The translations under genes were made by a program, and so were the position numbers. The notes below the pieces were generated by a model. The model saw only the letters and a list, made by a program, of their open reading frames with translations, did not search any database and was not told where the DNA came from. Shown in pieces: positions 34,563-43,989 of a stretch of 64,000 nucleotides of DNA. Numbering within the stretch: position 1 is the first letter of the stretch; every line of letters begins with the position of its first letter. Source of the DNA: JANQOH01 sp965242575 (GTDB lineage Bacteria > Pseudomonadota > Alphaproteobacteria > UBA7887); assembly GCA_965242575.1 (NCBI GenBank), contig OZ251461.1:2170001-2234000 (forward strand), written 5' to 3'.

Positions 34563-34772
34563 ATGAGCATGAACGACCCACTGCCGATCTTGAAGCCTCC
34601 GCGGCCGGTCGATCGACCGCGGAGGCGCGAATCGGACCGACCGGAACACCGGGGGGAGCGCTTGACGGGAGCGACAAGTTCCCGTTTTATCCGTGGCCGA
34701 ATCGTCCGCCGCAAGGTCGAGACGGTCGAGGAGGCCGAGATCGTCATCTACGAGACGCCGTTCAGCCGATGA
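34563..34772 (+). CDS. Small Arg-rich ORF between the crRNA-like element and cas8e
   Basis: 69 residues: a Pro/Arg-rich N-terminal half (MSMNDPLPILKPPRPVDRPR) and a more structured end (FIRGRIVRRKVETVEEAEIV, then IYETPFSR). A ribosome site (GAGTGAGTGAGG) directly precedes the ATG. It is the first frame downstream of the Cascade target site and ends 28 bp before the cas8e GTG. It could be a regulator, a toxin held off by the crRNA-like RNA, or a translated leader. I recognise no family. Confidence 0.4.
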   Translation: MSMNDPLPILKPPRPVDRPRRRESDRPEHRGERLTGATSSRFIRGRIVRRKVETVEEAEIVIYETPFSR

Positions 34773-34800
34773 TCGCAGCGCGAGGAAAGGGGGCGAAACC

Positions 34801-36459
34801 GTGGCGTCGTTCAACCTGATCGAGACCGCGTGGTTGCCCGTCCGGCGTCGGAGCGGCGGCGTCGAGCGAATCGCGCCCTGGCGGGTCAACGAACGGATCC
34901 ACGAGGATCCGTTCGTCGCTTTCGCGTGGCCGCGGCCGGATTTCGACGGCGCGGCGCACGAGTTCCTGATTGGCCTCTTGAGCGCCGCCGCCGCGCCCGA
35001 CGACGAGGACCGTTGGCGGGACTGGTGGTCGCGCCCGCCCGCGCCCCCGGAGCTGCGGGAGCGATTCGCGCGCGTCGCGCCGGCGTTCGATCTGGACGGT
35101 CCCGGCCCCCGCTTCATGCAGGACGCGGACCCGCTGGAGGACGTAGGCGTCAAGAACGTCGAGGCGCTGCTGATCGACGCGCCCGGGGCGCAGACCCTGC
35201 GTAATAACGCGGACCTGTTCGTGAAGCGCGATGGCGCGGCTGTCCTCTGCCGGGCGGCCGCCGCGATGGCGCTGTACACCTTGAACGCCTACGCGCCCTC
35301 CGGCGGAAAGGGGTATCGCACGTCGCTTCGCGGAGGAGGCCCGATGACGACGCTGATCGTCGCGCGGCATGAAGACCGCGGCGATACCTTGTGGGACCGG
35401 CTGTGGCCCAACGTGGAAACGGCGGAGCAAATCGAAAGGCGCGCCGGCGCCGCCGCTCCGCGCGACGATCCGGAGGGGATATTCCCGTGGCTGACCCCTA
35501 CCCGAACGTCGAATCCGAAGGCGGGCGGGCGGCGCACCGCGCCGGGCGACGTCCATCCCCTGCACGTCTATTGGGGCATGCCGCAGCGGATCCGGCTGTC
35601 GTTCGAGGACGCGAACGGCCGTTCATGCGGCCTCACCGGTATCGGGGATTCGGTTGTCGTCGCGGACTATCGCACGAAGAATTACGGAATCGACTATACG
35701 GAGGGTTTCGAGCATCCGTTGACGCCCTATTACAGGACGAAGGGTAACGCCGTGAAATTGCCCGTGCATCCGCGGCCGGGCGGCGTTACCTACCGGCTAT
35801 GGCCCGGGCTCGTGGTCCCGAGCCGCGATGGGCTGCGCGAGCCCGCCCGGGCGGTGCGCCATCGCCGGGAGCGCTGGGATGGTTTGTCGGAGACGGAGAC
35901 TCGGCTCGCGGCGTTCGGATACGACATGAAGCAAGCGAAGGCGCGCGCCTGGGTACAGAGCGAAACGCCACTTTGGCTTCCGGAGAACGACGAGCGCAAG
36001 CTGATCGAGTCATTCGTGGATCAGGTCGCGACGGGCGCCGCCGCCATCGCCGCGTTGCTCACTCGGGCGATCAAGTCCGCGCTTTACGAGCGCCCCTCCG
36101 ACGCCGGCGGCGATTACGGCTTCGTGGCCGAGCGGTTCTACCGTGAGACCGAGGCGGCGTTCTTCTCGGCGCTCGGGGAGGCGCTCGAATCCATTCGGCG
36201 AGACGCCGACGCCGACGATCCCACGTTGCGCGCGCGCGAAAATTGGGTTCCGGCCGCGGCGGAGGCCGCGCGGCGCTTGTTCGACGACCATGCCCCGGCG
36301 GATGGGCTGGAGCATCGGGGCATGCTCCGGCATGTCGAGGCGAGATTCTTTCTCGATCTTGCCCTGAGCGGGCGCGGCAAGGCCGGCCGCTCGCTGTTCG
36401 AGCGCGATCTCGGTATCGCCGCGCCGGAGGCGGCCCGGAGGAGGAAGGAGGCGGCATGA
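34801..36459 (+). CDS. cas8e: Cascade large subunit Cas8e (Cse1/CasA)
   Basis: A 552-residue protein. FNLIETAWLPVRRRSGGVER at the N-terminus, TLRNNADLFVKRDGAAVLC (~142) with the DNA-facing loop, and AYAPSGGKGYRTSLRGGGPM (~163) are diagnostic of Cse1, which reads the PAM and recruits Cas3. GTG 34801 follows an AGGAAAGGGGG ribosome site. The length is close to the E. coli protein (~500). It is followed by cas11 with an ATGA overlap. Confidence 0.9.
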   Translation: MASFNLIETAWLPVRRRSGGVERIAPWRVNERIHEDPFVAFAWPRPDFDGAAHEFLIGLLSAAAAPDDEDRWRDWWSRPPAPPELRERFARVAPAFDLDGPGPRFMQDADPLEDVGVKNVEALLIDAPGAQTLRNNADLFVKRDGAAVLCRAAAAMALYTLNAYAPSGGKGYRTSLRGGGPMTTLIVARHEDRGDTLWDRLWPNVETAEQIERRAGAAAPRDDPEGIFPWLTPTRTSNPKAGGRRTAPGDVHPLHVYWGMPQRIRLSFEDANGRSCGLTGIGDSVVVADYRTKNYGIDYTEGFEHPLTPYYRTKGNAVKLPVHPRPGGVTYRLWPGLVVPSRDGLREPARAVRHRRERWDGLSETETRLAAFGYDMKQAKARAWVQSETPLWLPENDERKLIESFVDQVATGAAAIAALLTRAIKSALYERPSDAGGDYGFVAERFYRETEAAFFSALGEALESIRRDADADDPTLRARENWVPAAAEAARRLFDDHAPADGLEHRGMLRHVEARFFLDLALSGRGKAGRSLFERDLGIAAPEAARRRKEAA

Positions 36460-36995
36460 CCGATTCGAAACCTGCGGACGGCGCGGTTGTCGCGGCGAAG
36501 TGGTATGGGCGGACGCTGGACGAAACCGGAGATCCCGCCCTGCGCGGCAAGCGCCGGGCGGCGCGCGCGCGTTTGCGCCGGGCCAGGACGCCGTTGGAGG
36601 TCATGCAGGAGCCGGAGGCGCTTCGCCTTATCGAGGAACTTTCCGGCGAACGCCCGGACCGGGTCGCCGTTCTGGCGGGAATCCTGGCGTTCGTCGAAGA
36701 GACGGACGAGCGGAAATTTGCGCGCGCCATAGGCCGCGCCGCCCTCGGCGACGAGACGGCCATCGTTTCGGAGATCCGTTTCCGCCGTCTTCTGCAAACG
36801 CCGGGCGGCGAACTTCTGGACCCGATGCGCCGCCTCATTCGTCTCGCGGGCGGGAAGGCGAATGTCCGTGACATGGCCTTTTCCGTGCTGCGCTGGGGCG
36901 ACGGCGTCCGGAAGCGCTGGATATTCGACTATTACGGCGTTTCGACGAGCGCTTCGCCGCGGGAGTCCGCGCCGCCCGTTCCGACCGCAACCTGA
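36456..36995 (+). CDS. cas11: Cascade small subunit Cas11 (Cse2/CasB)
   Basis: This 179-residue helical protein has RARLRRARTPLEVMQEPEAL (~33) and RFRRLLQTPGGELLDPMRRL (~108), followed by RWGDGVRKRWIFDYYG, all typical Cse2 segments. Two copies line the belly of type I-E Cascade and hold the displaced DNA strand. The gene overlaps cas8e (ATGA) and precedes cas7e by 18 bp. Confidence 0.9.
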   Translation: MTDSKPADGAVVAAKWYGRTLDETGDPALRGKRRAARARLRRARTPLEVMQEPEALRLIEELSGERPDRVAVLAGILAFVEETDERKFARAIGRAALGDETAIVSEIRFRRLLQTPGGELLDPMRRLIRLAGGKANVRDMAFSVLRWGDGVRKRWIFDYYGVSTSASPRESAPPVPTAT

Positions 36996-37013
36996 CCGAT
37001 GGGAGTCCGCGCC

Positions 37014-38075
37014 ATGGCCGACTTTCTTCAGCTGCACCTGCTCACCGCCTACGGGCCGTCCAACCTGAACCGGGACGATACCGGCCGCCCCAAAAGCGTC
37101 GTGTTCGGCGGCGCGGCGCGCTTGCGAATATCGTCGCAGAGCCTGAAACGATCCTGGAGGGAATCCGGCGCGTTTCGGAGCGCCCTCGATGGGCATATGG
37201 CCGACCGCACCCAGCGGTTGGGCAAGGAAGTGCGGAAGTATCTGGTCGACGGCGGCATGGAGGACGCGGAGGCGCTCACCTGCGCGCGCGCGATCGCCGG
37301 CGTCTTCGGCAAGCCGCGCGGCGAAAACGACCGGGAGCCGGCGTTCATCGAGCAACTCGCGTTCATCGCGCCGGAGGAGCGCGCGCGCGCGTTCGCGCTC
37401 GCCGACCGGGCGTTGAAAGGAGAATTCGACGATCCGAAACCTGACGATCTGTTGCGCAAGTCGGATACCGCGGCGGACATCGCCATGTTCGGACGTATGC
37501 TCGCCGACCACCCGAAATTCAACCGCGAGGCCGCCGTGCAGGTCGCGCACGCCTTCACCACCCACAAGGCGGTGGCGGAGGACGATTATTATACCGCCGT
37601 CGACGACCTCAAGCCGCGCGACGAGCCCGAAGACGCCGGCGCCGGTTTCGTCGGCGTGCAGGAGTTCGGCGCGGGAGTCTTCTATCTCTATATCTGCGTC
37701 GATCGGGGCTTGCTGCTGCGCAACCTCGATGACACGAGGGCGGTGCGGGATTCCGCTCTCGCCGCTCTCGCGGAGGCCGCCTCGACCGTGGCGCCTCGCG
37801 GCAAACAGGCGAGTTTCGCGAGCCATGCCCGCGCCCTCTACGCGTTCGGCGAAAAGGGGACGGCGCAACCGCGCAGCCTCGCGGCCGCCTTTCTCAAGCC
37901 CGTCGCCGCCAATGACCGGGACGTTGACCAGGGCGGCGCGTCGATCGAGCAATTGGAAGGTTTCCGGGATCGGCTCGACGCCGCCTACGGCCCATGCGCC
38001 GACGACCGTTACACGATGAATTGCCTTGACGGGAGCGGCGCTCTCGCCGAGTTGAAGGAATTCGCAGTGAGTTAG
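37014..38075 (+). CDS. cas7e: Cascade backbone Cas7e (Cse4/CasC)
   Basis: A 353-residue RAMP protein. FLQLHLLTAYGPSNLNRDDT at the start and AARLRISSQSLKRSWRESGA (~33) are the Cas7e hallmark; HAFTTHKAVAEDDYYTAVDD (~180) is also conserved. Six copies coat the crRNA spacer. ATG 37014 fits homology better than the in-frame ATG at 36999. It ends 4 bp before cas5e. Confidence 0.92.
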   Translation: MADFLQLHLLTAYGPSNLNRDDTGRPKSVVFGGAARLRISSQSLKRSWRESGAFRSALDGHMADRTQRLGKEVRKYLVDGGMEDAEALTCARAIAGVFGKPRGENDREPAFIEQLAFIAPEERARAFALADRALKGEFDDPKPDDLLRKSDTAADIAMFGRMLADHPKFNREAAVQVAHAFTTHKAVAEDDYYTAVDDLKPRDEPEDAGAGFVGVQEFGAGVFYLYICVDRGLLLRNLDDTRAVRDSALAALAEAASTVAPRGKQASFASHARALYAFGEKGTAQPRSLAAAFLKPVAANDRDVDQGGASIEQLEGFRDRLDAAYGPCADDRYTMNCLDGSGALAELKEFAVS

Positions 38076-38079
38076 GGCG

Positions 38080-38814
38080 ATGCGCTTCCTCCTGTTCACG
38101 CTCTACGCGCCGATGGCGGCGTTCGGCGAGATCGCCGTCGGCGAGCGCCGCATGGGCTGGCCGCGGCCGGGACGGTCCGCCGTCCTCGGATTGGCGGCCG
38201 CCGCGCTCGGCCGCGAGCGCGCGGACGAGGCCGCTCACCGGGCGCTGGAATCCGGGCTTTATTACGCCGTGAGGACGGACTCGCCGGGGCGGCCGTTCAT
38301 GGACTACCACACCGCCCAGACTCCGAAGGCGCGCCGGGGTCGGACGTTCGCCACCCGGCGGGAGGAGCTGGAATCCGGAGATCTCAACACCGTGCTTTCC
38401 AGCCGCGAGTGGCGCTCGGACTCCTGTTTCACCGCGGCGTTGTGGCGCCGCCCGTCGTCCGGCGTCGACCTCGACGCGGTTGCCGACGCGCTGCGGCGCC
38501 CGCGATTCGCGCTCTATCTCGGCCGCAAGTCCGCGCCGCTGGGGCTGCCGCTCGATCCCGTCATTGTGGAGGCGGATAGCTTCACGGCCGCGTTCGACGT
38601 CCGCGGACGCAAAGACGGCGAATCGGAAGTCCTGCAATGTCTCCACGCCGGCGCGCCGCCGCGGCGCGAGATCGCGTTCGACGCGGACGCGCCGGGCGCG
38701 CCGCCGGGCGATGGGCGCGTCGAGCGCCGGCGCGACTCGGTCGTCAGCCGCGCGCGCTGGCGCTTCACCGAACGGCTGGAGCGGGTCGTTCCCTGGGAGG
38801 GCGGCGGGGCATGA
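38080..38814 (+). CDS. cas5e: Cascade subunit Cas5e (CasD)
   Basis: A 244-residue RAMP protein: RFLLFTLYAPMAAFGEIAVG, RRMGWPRPGRSAVLGLAAAA (~24) and FALYLGRKSAPLGLPLDP (~141) are characteristic. Cas5e caps the 5' handle of the crRNA, here expected to be AUGAACCG. The stop overlaps the cas6e ATG (ATGA). Confidence 0.9.
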   Translation: MRFLLFTLYAPMAAFGEIAVGERRMGWPRPGRSAVLGLAAAALGRERADEAAHRALESGLYYAVRTDSPGRPFMDYHTAQTPKARRGRTFATRREELESGDLNTVLSSREWRSDSCFTAALWRRPSSGVDLDAVADALRRPRFALYLGRKSAPLGLPLDPVIVEADSFTAAFDVRGRKDGESEVLQCLHAGAPPRREIAFDADAPGAPPGDGRVERRRDSVVSRARWRFTERLERVVPWEGGGA

Positions 38815-39503
38815 GGGCGGAGCTGTATCTCTCCCGCGTGCGACTCAAGAGCGACGCGCCGGTTCGGGCGCTGCTGCCGCTGCTGCTCGGCGAGGATAAT
38901 CGCTCGCGCCATGCCGGGCATCGTCTCGTCTGGTCCCTGTTCGCCGGGGAGTCGGACGGCGCGCGCGATTTTCTGTGGCGCGAGATGGAGCGGCGAGGCG
39001 CGTTCCTGATCCTGTCGGAACGGGCGCCTGTCGACCGCTGCGGCCTGTTCCACGTCGACGATCCCAAGCCGTTCGCGCCGGCGCTGGCGGCGGGGGACAG
39101 GCTTTGTTTTTCGCTGCGCGCCAACCCGGTGGTTCGCCGCTACGACGCGAAACGCGACCGTTCGGTCAAGCATGACGTCGTCATGGACGCGCTTCGCGGG
39201 CGCGCCCGCGGCGCGCGGGCCGAACATCGTTTCGATGCCGTGCGGGAGCGGGGTGTCGCGTGGATCGAGGGGCAGGGCGCCCGGGCGGGGTTTTCGGTTG
39301 CGGCGGCCGGCGTGCGAGTCGACGGCTATCGGCAACATCGGATTCCCCGCAAGGGAGCCGCGAAGGACATGACCTTTTCGACGCTGGATTTCGACGGCGT
39401 TCTGGAGGTGCGCGATCCGGCGGCGTTTCTCGCGGGGATGGCGCGGGGCTTCGGCGCGGCGAAGGCGTACGGCTGTGGCTTGATGCTCATTCGCCGGGCC
39501 TGA
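38811..39503 (+). CDS. cas6e: crRNA-processing endonuclease Cas6e (CasE)
   Basis: A 230-residue RAMP ribonuclease. ELYLSRVRLKSDAPVRALLP at the start, SRHAGHRLVWSLFAGESDGA (~34, containing the candidate catalytic His) and the C-terminal glycine-rich GFGAAKAYGCGLMLIRRA. It cuts the repeat hairpin at the base of the stem and stays bound to the 3' end. Substrates here should include both the array repeats and psi-R1/psi-R2. Confidence 0.9.
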   Translation: MRAELYLSRVRLKSDAPVRALLPLLLGEDNRSRHAGHRLVWSLFAGESDGARDFLWREMERRGAFLILSERAPVDRCGLFHVDDPKPFAPALAAGDRLCFSLRANPVVRRYDAKRDRSVKHDVVMDALRGRARGARAEHRFDAVRERGVAWIEGQGARAGFSVAAAGVRVDGYRQHRIPRKGAAKDMTFSTLDFDGVLEVRDPAAFLAGMARGFGAAKAYGCGLMLIRRA

Positions 39504-39509
39504 ATAGCC

Positions 39510-40451
39510 ATGTCGGCGATGCCCCTCCTGGCGCCGCCCCGGCCGATCCCGATCAAGGACCGCGCCTCGATCCTGTTCATCGAGAAGGGGCAGCTCGACG
39601 TCCTCGACGGCGCGTTCGTGGTGGTCGATCGGAGGGGCGTGCGCACGCACATCCCGGTGGGCGGCCTCGCCTGCCTGATGCTGGAGCCCGGCGCGCGCGT
39701 TTCTCACGCCGCCGTTTCCCTGGCCGCCCGGGTAGGTTGCCTTCTGGTCTGGGTCGGGGAGGCGGGAGTTCGCCTCTATTCGACCGGCCAGCCGGGCGGC
39801 GCGCGCGCGGACCGGCTTCTTCACCAGGCCCGCCTGGCGCTCGATCCCGACGCCCGCCTCAAGGTCGTGCGCAAGATGTACGACATGCGCTTCGGCGAAC
39901 CGGCTCCGCAGCGCCGCTCCATCGATCAATTGCGCGGCGTCGAAGGGGCCCGGGTGAAGCGGCTTTACGAAGTACTGGCCCGCCAGCACGGCGTGACGTG
40001 GCGGGGACGGAGGTACGATCCCGGTCGTTGGGCCGCGGCGGACCTGCCCAATCGCTGTCTCAGCCAGGCGACGGCATGCCTCTACGGGCTGGCCGAGGCC
40101 GCCGTTCTGGCCGCTGGATATGCGCCTGCCATCGGCTTTCTGCACACCGGCAAGCCGCAATCCTTCGTTTACGACGTAGCCGATGTATTCAAGTTCGAAA
40201 CGGTGGTTCCGATCGCTTTCAAGGTCGCCGGCGCCGCGGAGCGGGGAAAGCGCGCCGGCGGCGACCCCGTCGGCGCGGTCAGGCGCGGCTGCCGCGACAG
40301 TTTCCGGAAGACGGGGTTGTTGGGCCGCCTCATACCTTCCATCGAGGAGATGCTTTCGGCCGGGGGGATCGAACCTCCGTCGCCGCCGGACGAGGCGCAA
40401 CCGGTCGCGATTCCCGAGGCGCCGAGCGGCGATGTTGGTCATCGCGGTTAA
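39510..40451 (+). CDS. cas1e: Spacer-integration nuclease Cas1e
   Basis: A 313-residue protein. RASILFIEKGQLDVLDGAFV and VPGG-like PVGGLACLMLEPGARVSHA form the N-terminal beta domain. The metal site is seen in RGVEGARVKRLYEV (Glu, ~145), IGFLHTGKPQSFVYDVADVF (His and Asp, ~208-225). With Cas2e it inserts new spacers at the leader end of the array. It overlaps cas2e by 20 bp. Confidence 0.93.
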   Translation: MSAMPLLAPPRPIPIKDRASILFIEKGQLDVLDGAFVVVDRRGVRTHIPVGGLACLMLEPGARVSHAAVSLAARVGCLLVWVGEAGVRLYSTGQPGGARADRLLHQARLALDPDARLKVVRKMYDMRFGEPAPQRRSIDQLRGVEGARVKRLYEVLARQHGVTWRGRRYDPGRWAAADLPNRCLSQATACLYGLAEAAVLAAGYAPAIGFLHTGKPQSFVYDVADVFKFETVVPIAFKVAGAAERGKRAGGDPVGAVRRGCRDSFRKTGLLGRLIPSIEEMLSAGGIEPPSPPDEAQPVAIPEAPSGDVGHRG

Positions 40452-40740
40452 CAACGCCCCGCCGAGGCTGCGCGGGCGTCTGGCGGTCTGGCTGCTCGAG
40501 ATCAGGGCGGGAATCTACGTCGGCAATTACTCGCGGCGCACCCGTGAGATGGTTTGGGAGCAGGTTCGGGCGCACATCGGCGATGGAGACGCCATTATCG
40601 CATGGACCGCTCTCAACGACGCCGGCTATGATTTCGACACATGCGGCGTCAACCGCCGCATGCCGACGGATCTGGATGGTTTCAAGCTCGTGCGTTTCAG
40701 CCCGATTTCCGGCGGAGATCGGGGAGTCGGCGCCGGCTAG
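40432..40740 (+). CDS. cas2e: Cas2e
   Basis: A 102-residue I-E-type Cas2: LVIAVNNAPPRLRGRLAVWL, EIRAGIYVGNYSRRTREMVW and GDAIIAWTALNDAGYDFDTC, ending in the GVNRRMPTDLDGFKLVRF segment typical of the E subtype. It bridges two Cas1 dimers. It is the last gene of the operon; 71 bp separate it from the first repeat. Confidence 0.92.
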   Translation: MLVIAVNNAPPRLRGRLAVWLLEIRAGIYVGNYSRRTREMVWEQVRAHIGDGDAIIAWTALNDAGYDFDTCGVNRRMPTDLDGFKLVRFSPISGGDRGVGAG

Positions 40741-40811
40741 AACAAATCGGGGCCGCCGGTGCGCTGTTTGACATCGTGGATGTAACGCTTAATCAAGGCG
40801 TTCCAGCAAGT
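40741..40811 (+). promoter_or_regulatory. CRISPR leader with array promoter
   Basis: A 71-bp leader containing a perfect -35 TTGACA (40768-40773) and, 17 bp on, AATCAA (40791-40796) as a weak -10, directed into the array. Because cas2e ends at 40740 the leader is short and readthrough from cas2e is also possible. Confidence 0.6.
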
Positions 40812-43220
40812 CCGTTCCCCGCGCGCGCGGGGATGAACCGGTCGCGCTGTTCGGAGCGTTCGAGGGCTTCATCCGTTCCCCGCGCGCGCGGGGATGAACC
40901 GGCAGGGAGCTCGTTCGGACCCTTCACCGGTTGCCGTTCCCCGCGCGCGCGGGGATGAACCGGCGCTTGGCGTTTCGCCGATGGTTGTTGGGGGCCGTTC
41001 CCCGCGCGCGCGGGGATGAACCGGCGTGAACGGGCCGAGGCTTGGGCAAATTTGGCCGTTCCCCGCGCGCGCGGGGATGAACCGCAGTCGCTGTCGCCGT
41101 CCGGGCTGGTCTGGCACCGTTCCCCGCGCGCGCGGGGATGAACCGGTCGTGTCGCGCCCGCGCTCCTGCGCCGACGTCCGTTCCCCGCGCGCGCGGGGAT
41201 GAACCGCCGAAAACCGACGGATCCGCGCCGGCGGGAACCCGTTCCCCGCGCGCGCGGGGATGAACCGCTGTTCCCCGGTACCAACCCGTGGGAGCGCATC
41301 CGTTCCCCGCGCGCGCGGGGATGAACCGGCACAGACGCAGCATTAAACACTTCATGCCGCCCGTTCCCCGCGCGCGCGGGGATGAACCGGAAAACAGCAA
41401 ACGAACGCGAACGGCGCACAGCCGTTCCCCGCGCGCGCGGGGATGAACCGCAACTGAGACCGACGACCTGGAGCCTGCGCAGCCGTTCCCCGCGCGCGCG
41501 GGGATGAACCGTATTTACGATTGAGCTTCAGGCCACCGAGAACCCGTTCCCCGCGCGCGCGGGGATGAACCTATGGAAGGCGGGCGCGTGTTCCATGCCA
41601 CGAGCCGTTCCCCGCGCGCGCGGGGATGAACCGGTGGATGAATATCTGCGCTTGCGGGGCGGGACCCGTTCCCCGCGCGCGCGGGGATGAACCGTAGTAG
41701 GCGCCCGCGACGGATCGCACGCCCCCCCGTTCCCCGCGCGCGCGGGGATGAACCGGACAACGCCGTGCTCGGGGAAATAACGGCGGGCCGTTCCCCGCGC
41801 GCGCGGGGATGAACCGGAAATGGCGCGGGGACTCGGGGTCAGTGACCGCCGTTCCCCGCGCGCGCGGGGATGAACCGAATACCTTGAGCCTGTCGCAGTC
41901 GAGAACCCCCCGTTCCCCGCGCGCGCGGGGATGAACCGAGGAGAGCCGTCGACGCGCCGTTCATTCGTGACCGTTCCCCGCGCGCGCGGGGATGAACCGA
42001 ACGACAAGGCGGACCCGAGGACATTTGCAAGCCGTTCCCCGCGCGCGCGGGGATGAACCGAAGGACAAGGCGCGCGCCGAGCTTGCAGAGGCCCGTTCCC
42101 CGCGCGCGCGGGGATGAACCGCGCGCGGCGCTGAGCAGAGGCGGCGCGGACGACCGTTCCCCGCGCGCGCGGGGATGAACCGGTGGGTGAGACGATGAAT
42201 TTCGCAGTGAGCAACCGTTCCCCGCGCGCGCGGGGATGAACCGACGACTGCGATCGGGACAGCCTCTCCTCCGTCCCGTTCCCCGCGCGCGCGGGGATGA
42301 ACCGTCCCGCCTGTGCGATAAAAGCCGAGCATATAGCCGTTCCCCGCGCGCGCGGGGATGAACCGGCGCAGGTCGTTGGGCAGCTCGGTGAGGATCGCCG
42401 TTCCCCGCGCGCGCGGGGATGAACCGAAGTAGGGCCGGGCGGCCGCGTCGTTCGCCGCCCGTTCCCCGCGCGCGCGGGGATGAACCGGCGGCGACGGCGA
42501 GGATCGACGCCGCCGCGCGCCGTTCCCCGCGCGCGCGGGGATGAACCGACGGCGGCGCTGAAAGTCTTGATCACGATCGGCCGTTCCCCGCGCGCGCGGG
42601 GATGAACCGGCAAGGCGAATGCAATGCATCGTATGCGGCGCCCGTTCCCCGCGCGCGCGGGGATGAACCGGCAGTCCCGTCGTCGTTGACGATGGGGACT
42701 TTCCGTTCCCCGCGCGCGCGGGGATGAACCGCACTCGCTCTGCTGCACGCCGCCCACCTCCAGCCGTTCCCCGCGCGCGCGGGGATGAACCGGCGGTCTC
42801 GCAGCCGGCCCTGCCCTCGGCCGCCCGTTCCCCGCGCGCGCGGGGATGAACCGCGAATCTGCATGGCGCGCGCGCGATCCAGATCCCGTTCCCCGCGCGC
42901 GCGGGGATGAACCGACTTGCCAACGGACGAGCCGAGAGAGGCCTCACCGTTCCCCGCGCGCGCGGGGATGAACCGTTGTGCCCCGCGCTTTCCACGGTGT
43001 CGAACAGCCGTTCCCCGCGCGCGCGGGGATGAACCGGCGGCGCGGGAGGCGTTCGCCCCGCTGCTCGACCGTTCCCCGCGCGCGCGGGGATGAACCGTCG
43101 GCGTCGGCGGGGTCGGCCCGAACTGCGCCCCGTTCCCCGCGCGCGCGGGGATGAACCGGCCTCCGCATGCTGCTGGGTGAGATAGCCACCCCGTTCCCCG
43201 CGCGCGCGGGGATGAAACCG
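40812..43220 (+). CRISPR. Type I-E CRISPR array, 40 repeats and 39 spacers
   Basis: The repeat is 29 nt: CCGTTCCCCGCGCGCGCGGG then GATGAACCG, a perfect GC stem with the I-E 3' end ATGAACCG. The period is exactly 61 nt from the first (40812) to the last (43191) repeat, so all 39 spacers are 32 nt. The leader lies at the cas2e side, and the distal repeat is degenerate (an extra A, GATGAAACCG), which supports + strand transcription and newest spacers at the left. Repeat 13 (41544-41572) ends in T instead of G. I see no repeated spacers. Confidence 0.97.
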
Positions 43221-43275
43221 AACCGTGCCCTGTCCATCCCCGCTGCCTGCTGGAGGGCGACGAGATGGTTCGTAC

Positions 43276-43304
43276 TTGCGAAGCGCCGACTATCCAGGCT
43301 ATCG
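43276..43304 (+). promoter_or_regulatory. Promoter-like block of a DUF1640-like gene
   Basis: TTGCGA, 17 bp, CTATCG followed by TCGTC. The same arrangement with the same 17-bp spacing precedes the relatives at 44194 and 58572. Confidence 0.55.
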
Positions 43305-43307
43305 TCG

Positions 43308-43901
43308 TCATGCGCTTCCGCGCCTGTCGCGATGGAGAGAACTGGAACGATGAACGGGACGACCTTCGACGCGCTCGCCGCCACCAAAGCGCTTCGCGAG
43401 GCCGGGTTCGAGGACCGACACGCCGAAGCCGTCGCCAGTGTCGTCCGCCACGCCGTCTCCGTCGACCGCGCCGGACTGGCTACCAAGGCCGATCTTGAAG
43501 CCGCTATCGCCGGTCTCGAAGCGCGCATCTACCGCGCCATGTGGGTTCTGGGCATGGGTATCGTCGGCGGCGTTGGCGCCATCGTCGCCGCGACCGCCGC
43601 GGTCCTCGCCATCGTCACCGGGTAGCCGGCGCGCGGGGACGACCCGCAATCGGGCGGCCTCGCTGTCGCTCTCCACGGTTTCGGCGTCGCCGAGGCGAGG
43701 GATGTCGAGGGACCGCCGAACGCCGATGAGTATCCAGCCGTCGACGACGTCTTTCAATTCACGCCGGCAATCCTCCAACGTTCCGGCGCAAGCCCACGCG
43801 CCCGGCAAATCCGGAACCTCTCCGTAATGGGGCGTTTCCACGTCGTCGATTATCTCGTAGCGCGCTCGCCGAAGCGCCTCGTCGATGTATGCGGTTAGCA
43901 T
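43308..43901 (-). CDS. HicB-like antitoxin with no clear end
   Basis: From ATG 43901 the first ~90 residues look like a HicB-family partial RNase-H-fold antitoxin: MLTAYIDEALRRARYEIIDD, HYGEVPDLPGAWACAGTLED and CRRELKDVVDGWILIGVRRS. After DIPRLGDAETVESDSEAARL the frame keeps going, antisense to the convergent DUF1640-like gene, and only stops at 43308. The natural C-terminus has therefore probably been lost or fused. No hicA-like toxin gene lies next to it. HicB proteins neutralise HicA mRNA interferases; orphan copies may only repress transcription. Confidence 0.55.
   Translation of the reverse strand: MLTAYIDEALRRARYEIIDDVETPHYGEVPDLPGAWACAGTLEDCRRELKDVVDGWILIGVRRSLDIPRLGDAETVESDSEAARLRVVPARRLPGDDGEDRGGRGDDGANAADDTHAQNPHGAVDARFETGDSGFKIGLGSQSGAVDGDGVADDTGDGFGVSVLEPGLAKRFGGGERVEGRPVHRSSSLHRDRRGSA
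43350..43625 (+). CDS. DUF1640/CCDC90-like membrane-anchored coiled-coil protein
   Basis: 91 residues. N-terminal module TFDALAATKALREAGFEDRH then AEAVASVVRHA; a linker RAGLATKADLEAAIAGLEAR forming a short coiled coil; and a C-terminal membrane helix GMGIVGGVGAIVAATAAVLA. This is the layout of DUF1640/CCDC90-type proteins, relatives of the mitochondrial calcium uniporter regulator whose bacterial role is unknown. ATG 43350 follows GGAGAGAACTGG. It carries the shared promoter-like block at 43276. The gene begins 130 bp after the CRISPR array. Confidence 0.7.
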   Translation: MNGTTFDALAATKALREAGFEDRHAEAVASVVRHAVSVDRAGLATKADLEAAIAGLEARIYRAMWVLGMGIVGGVGAIVAATAAVLAIVTG

Positions 43902-43989
43902 GGCGTCGCAAAATCCAATGTGAGCGTTCGTCCCTGTCGCCGAATCGCCGGTCAACCCCCGGCGCGGGCCGGCGCGCGGATCGGAATTC

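Noticed and set aside
40793..43528. Repetitive minus-strand frames reading SSPRARGT / RFIPARAGN units
   Set aside because: They are translations of the CRISPR repeat itself, a frequent source of false gene calls, not a repeat protein.
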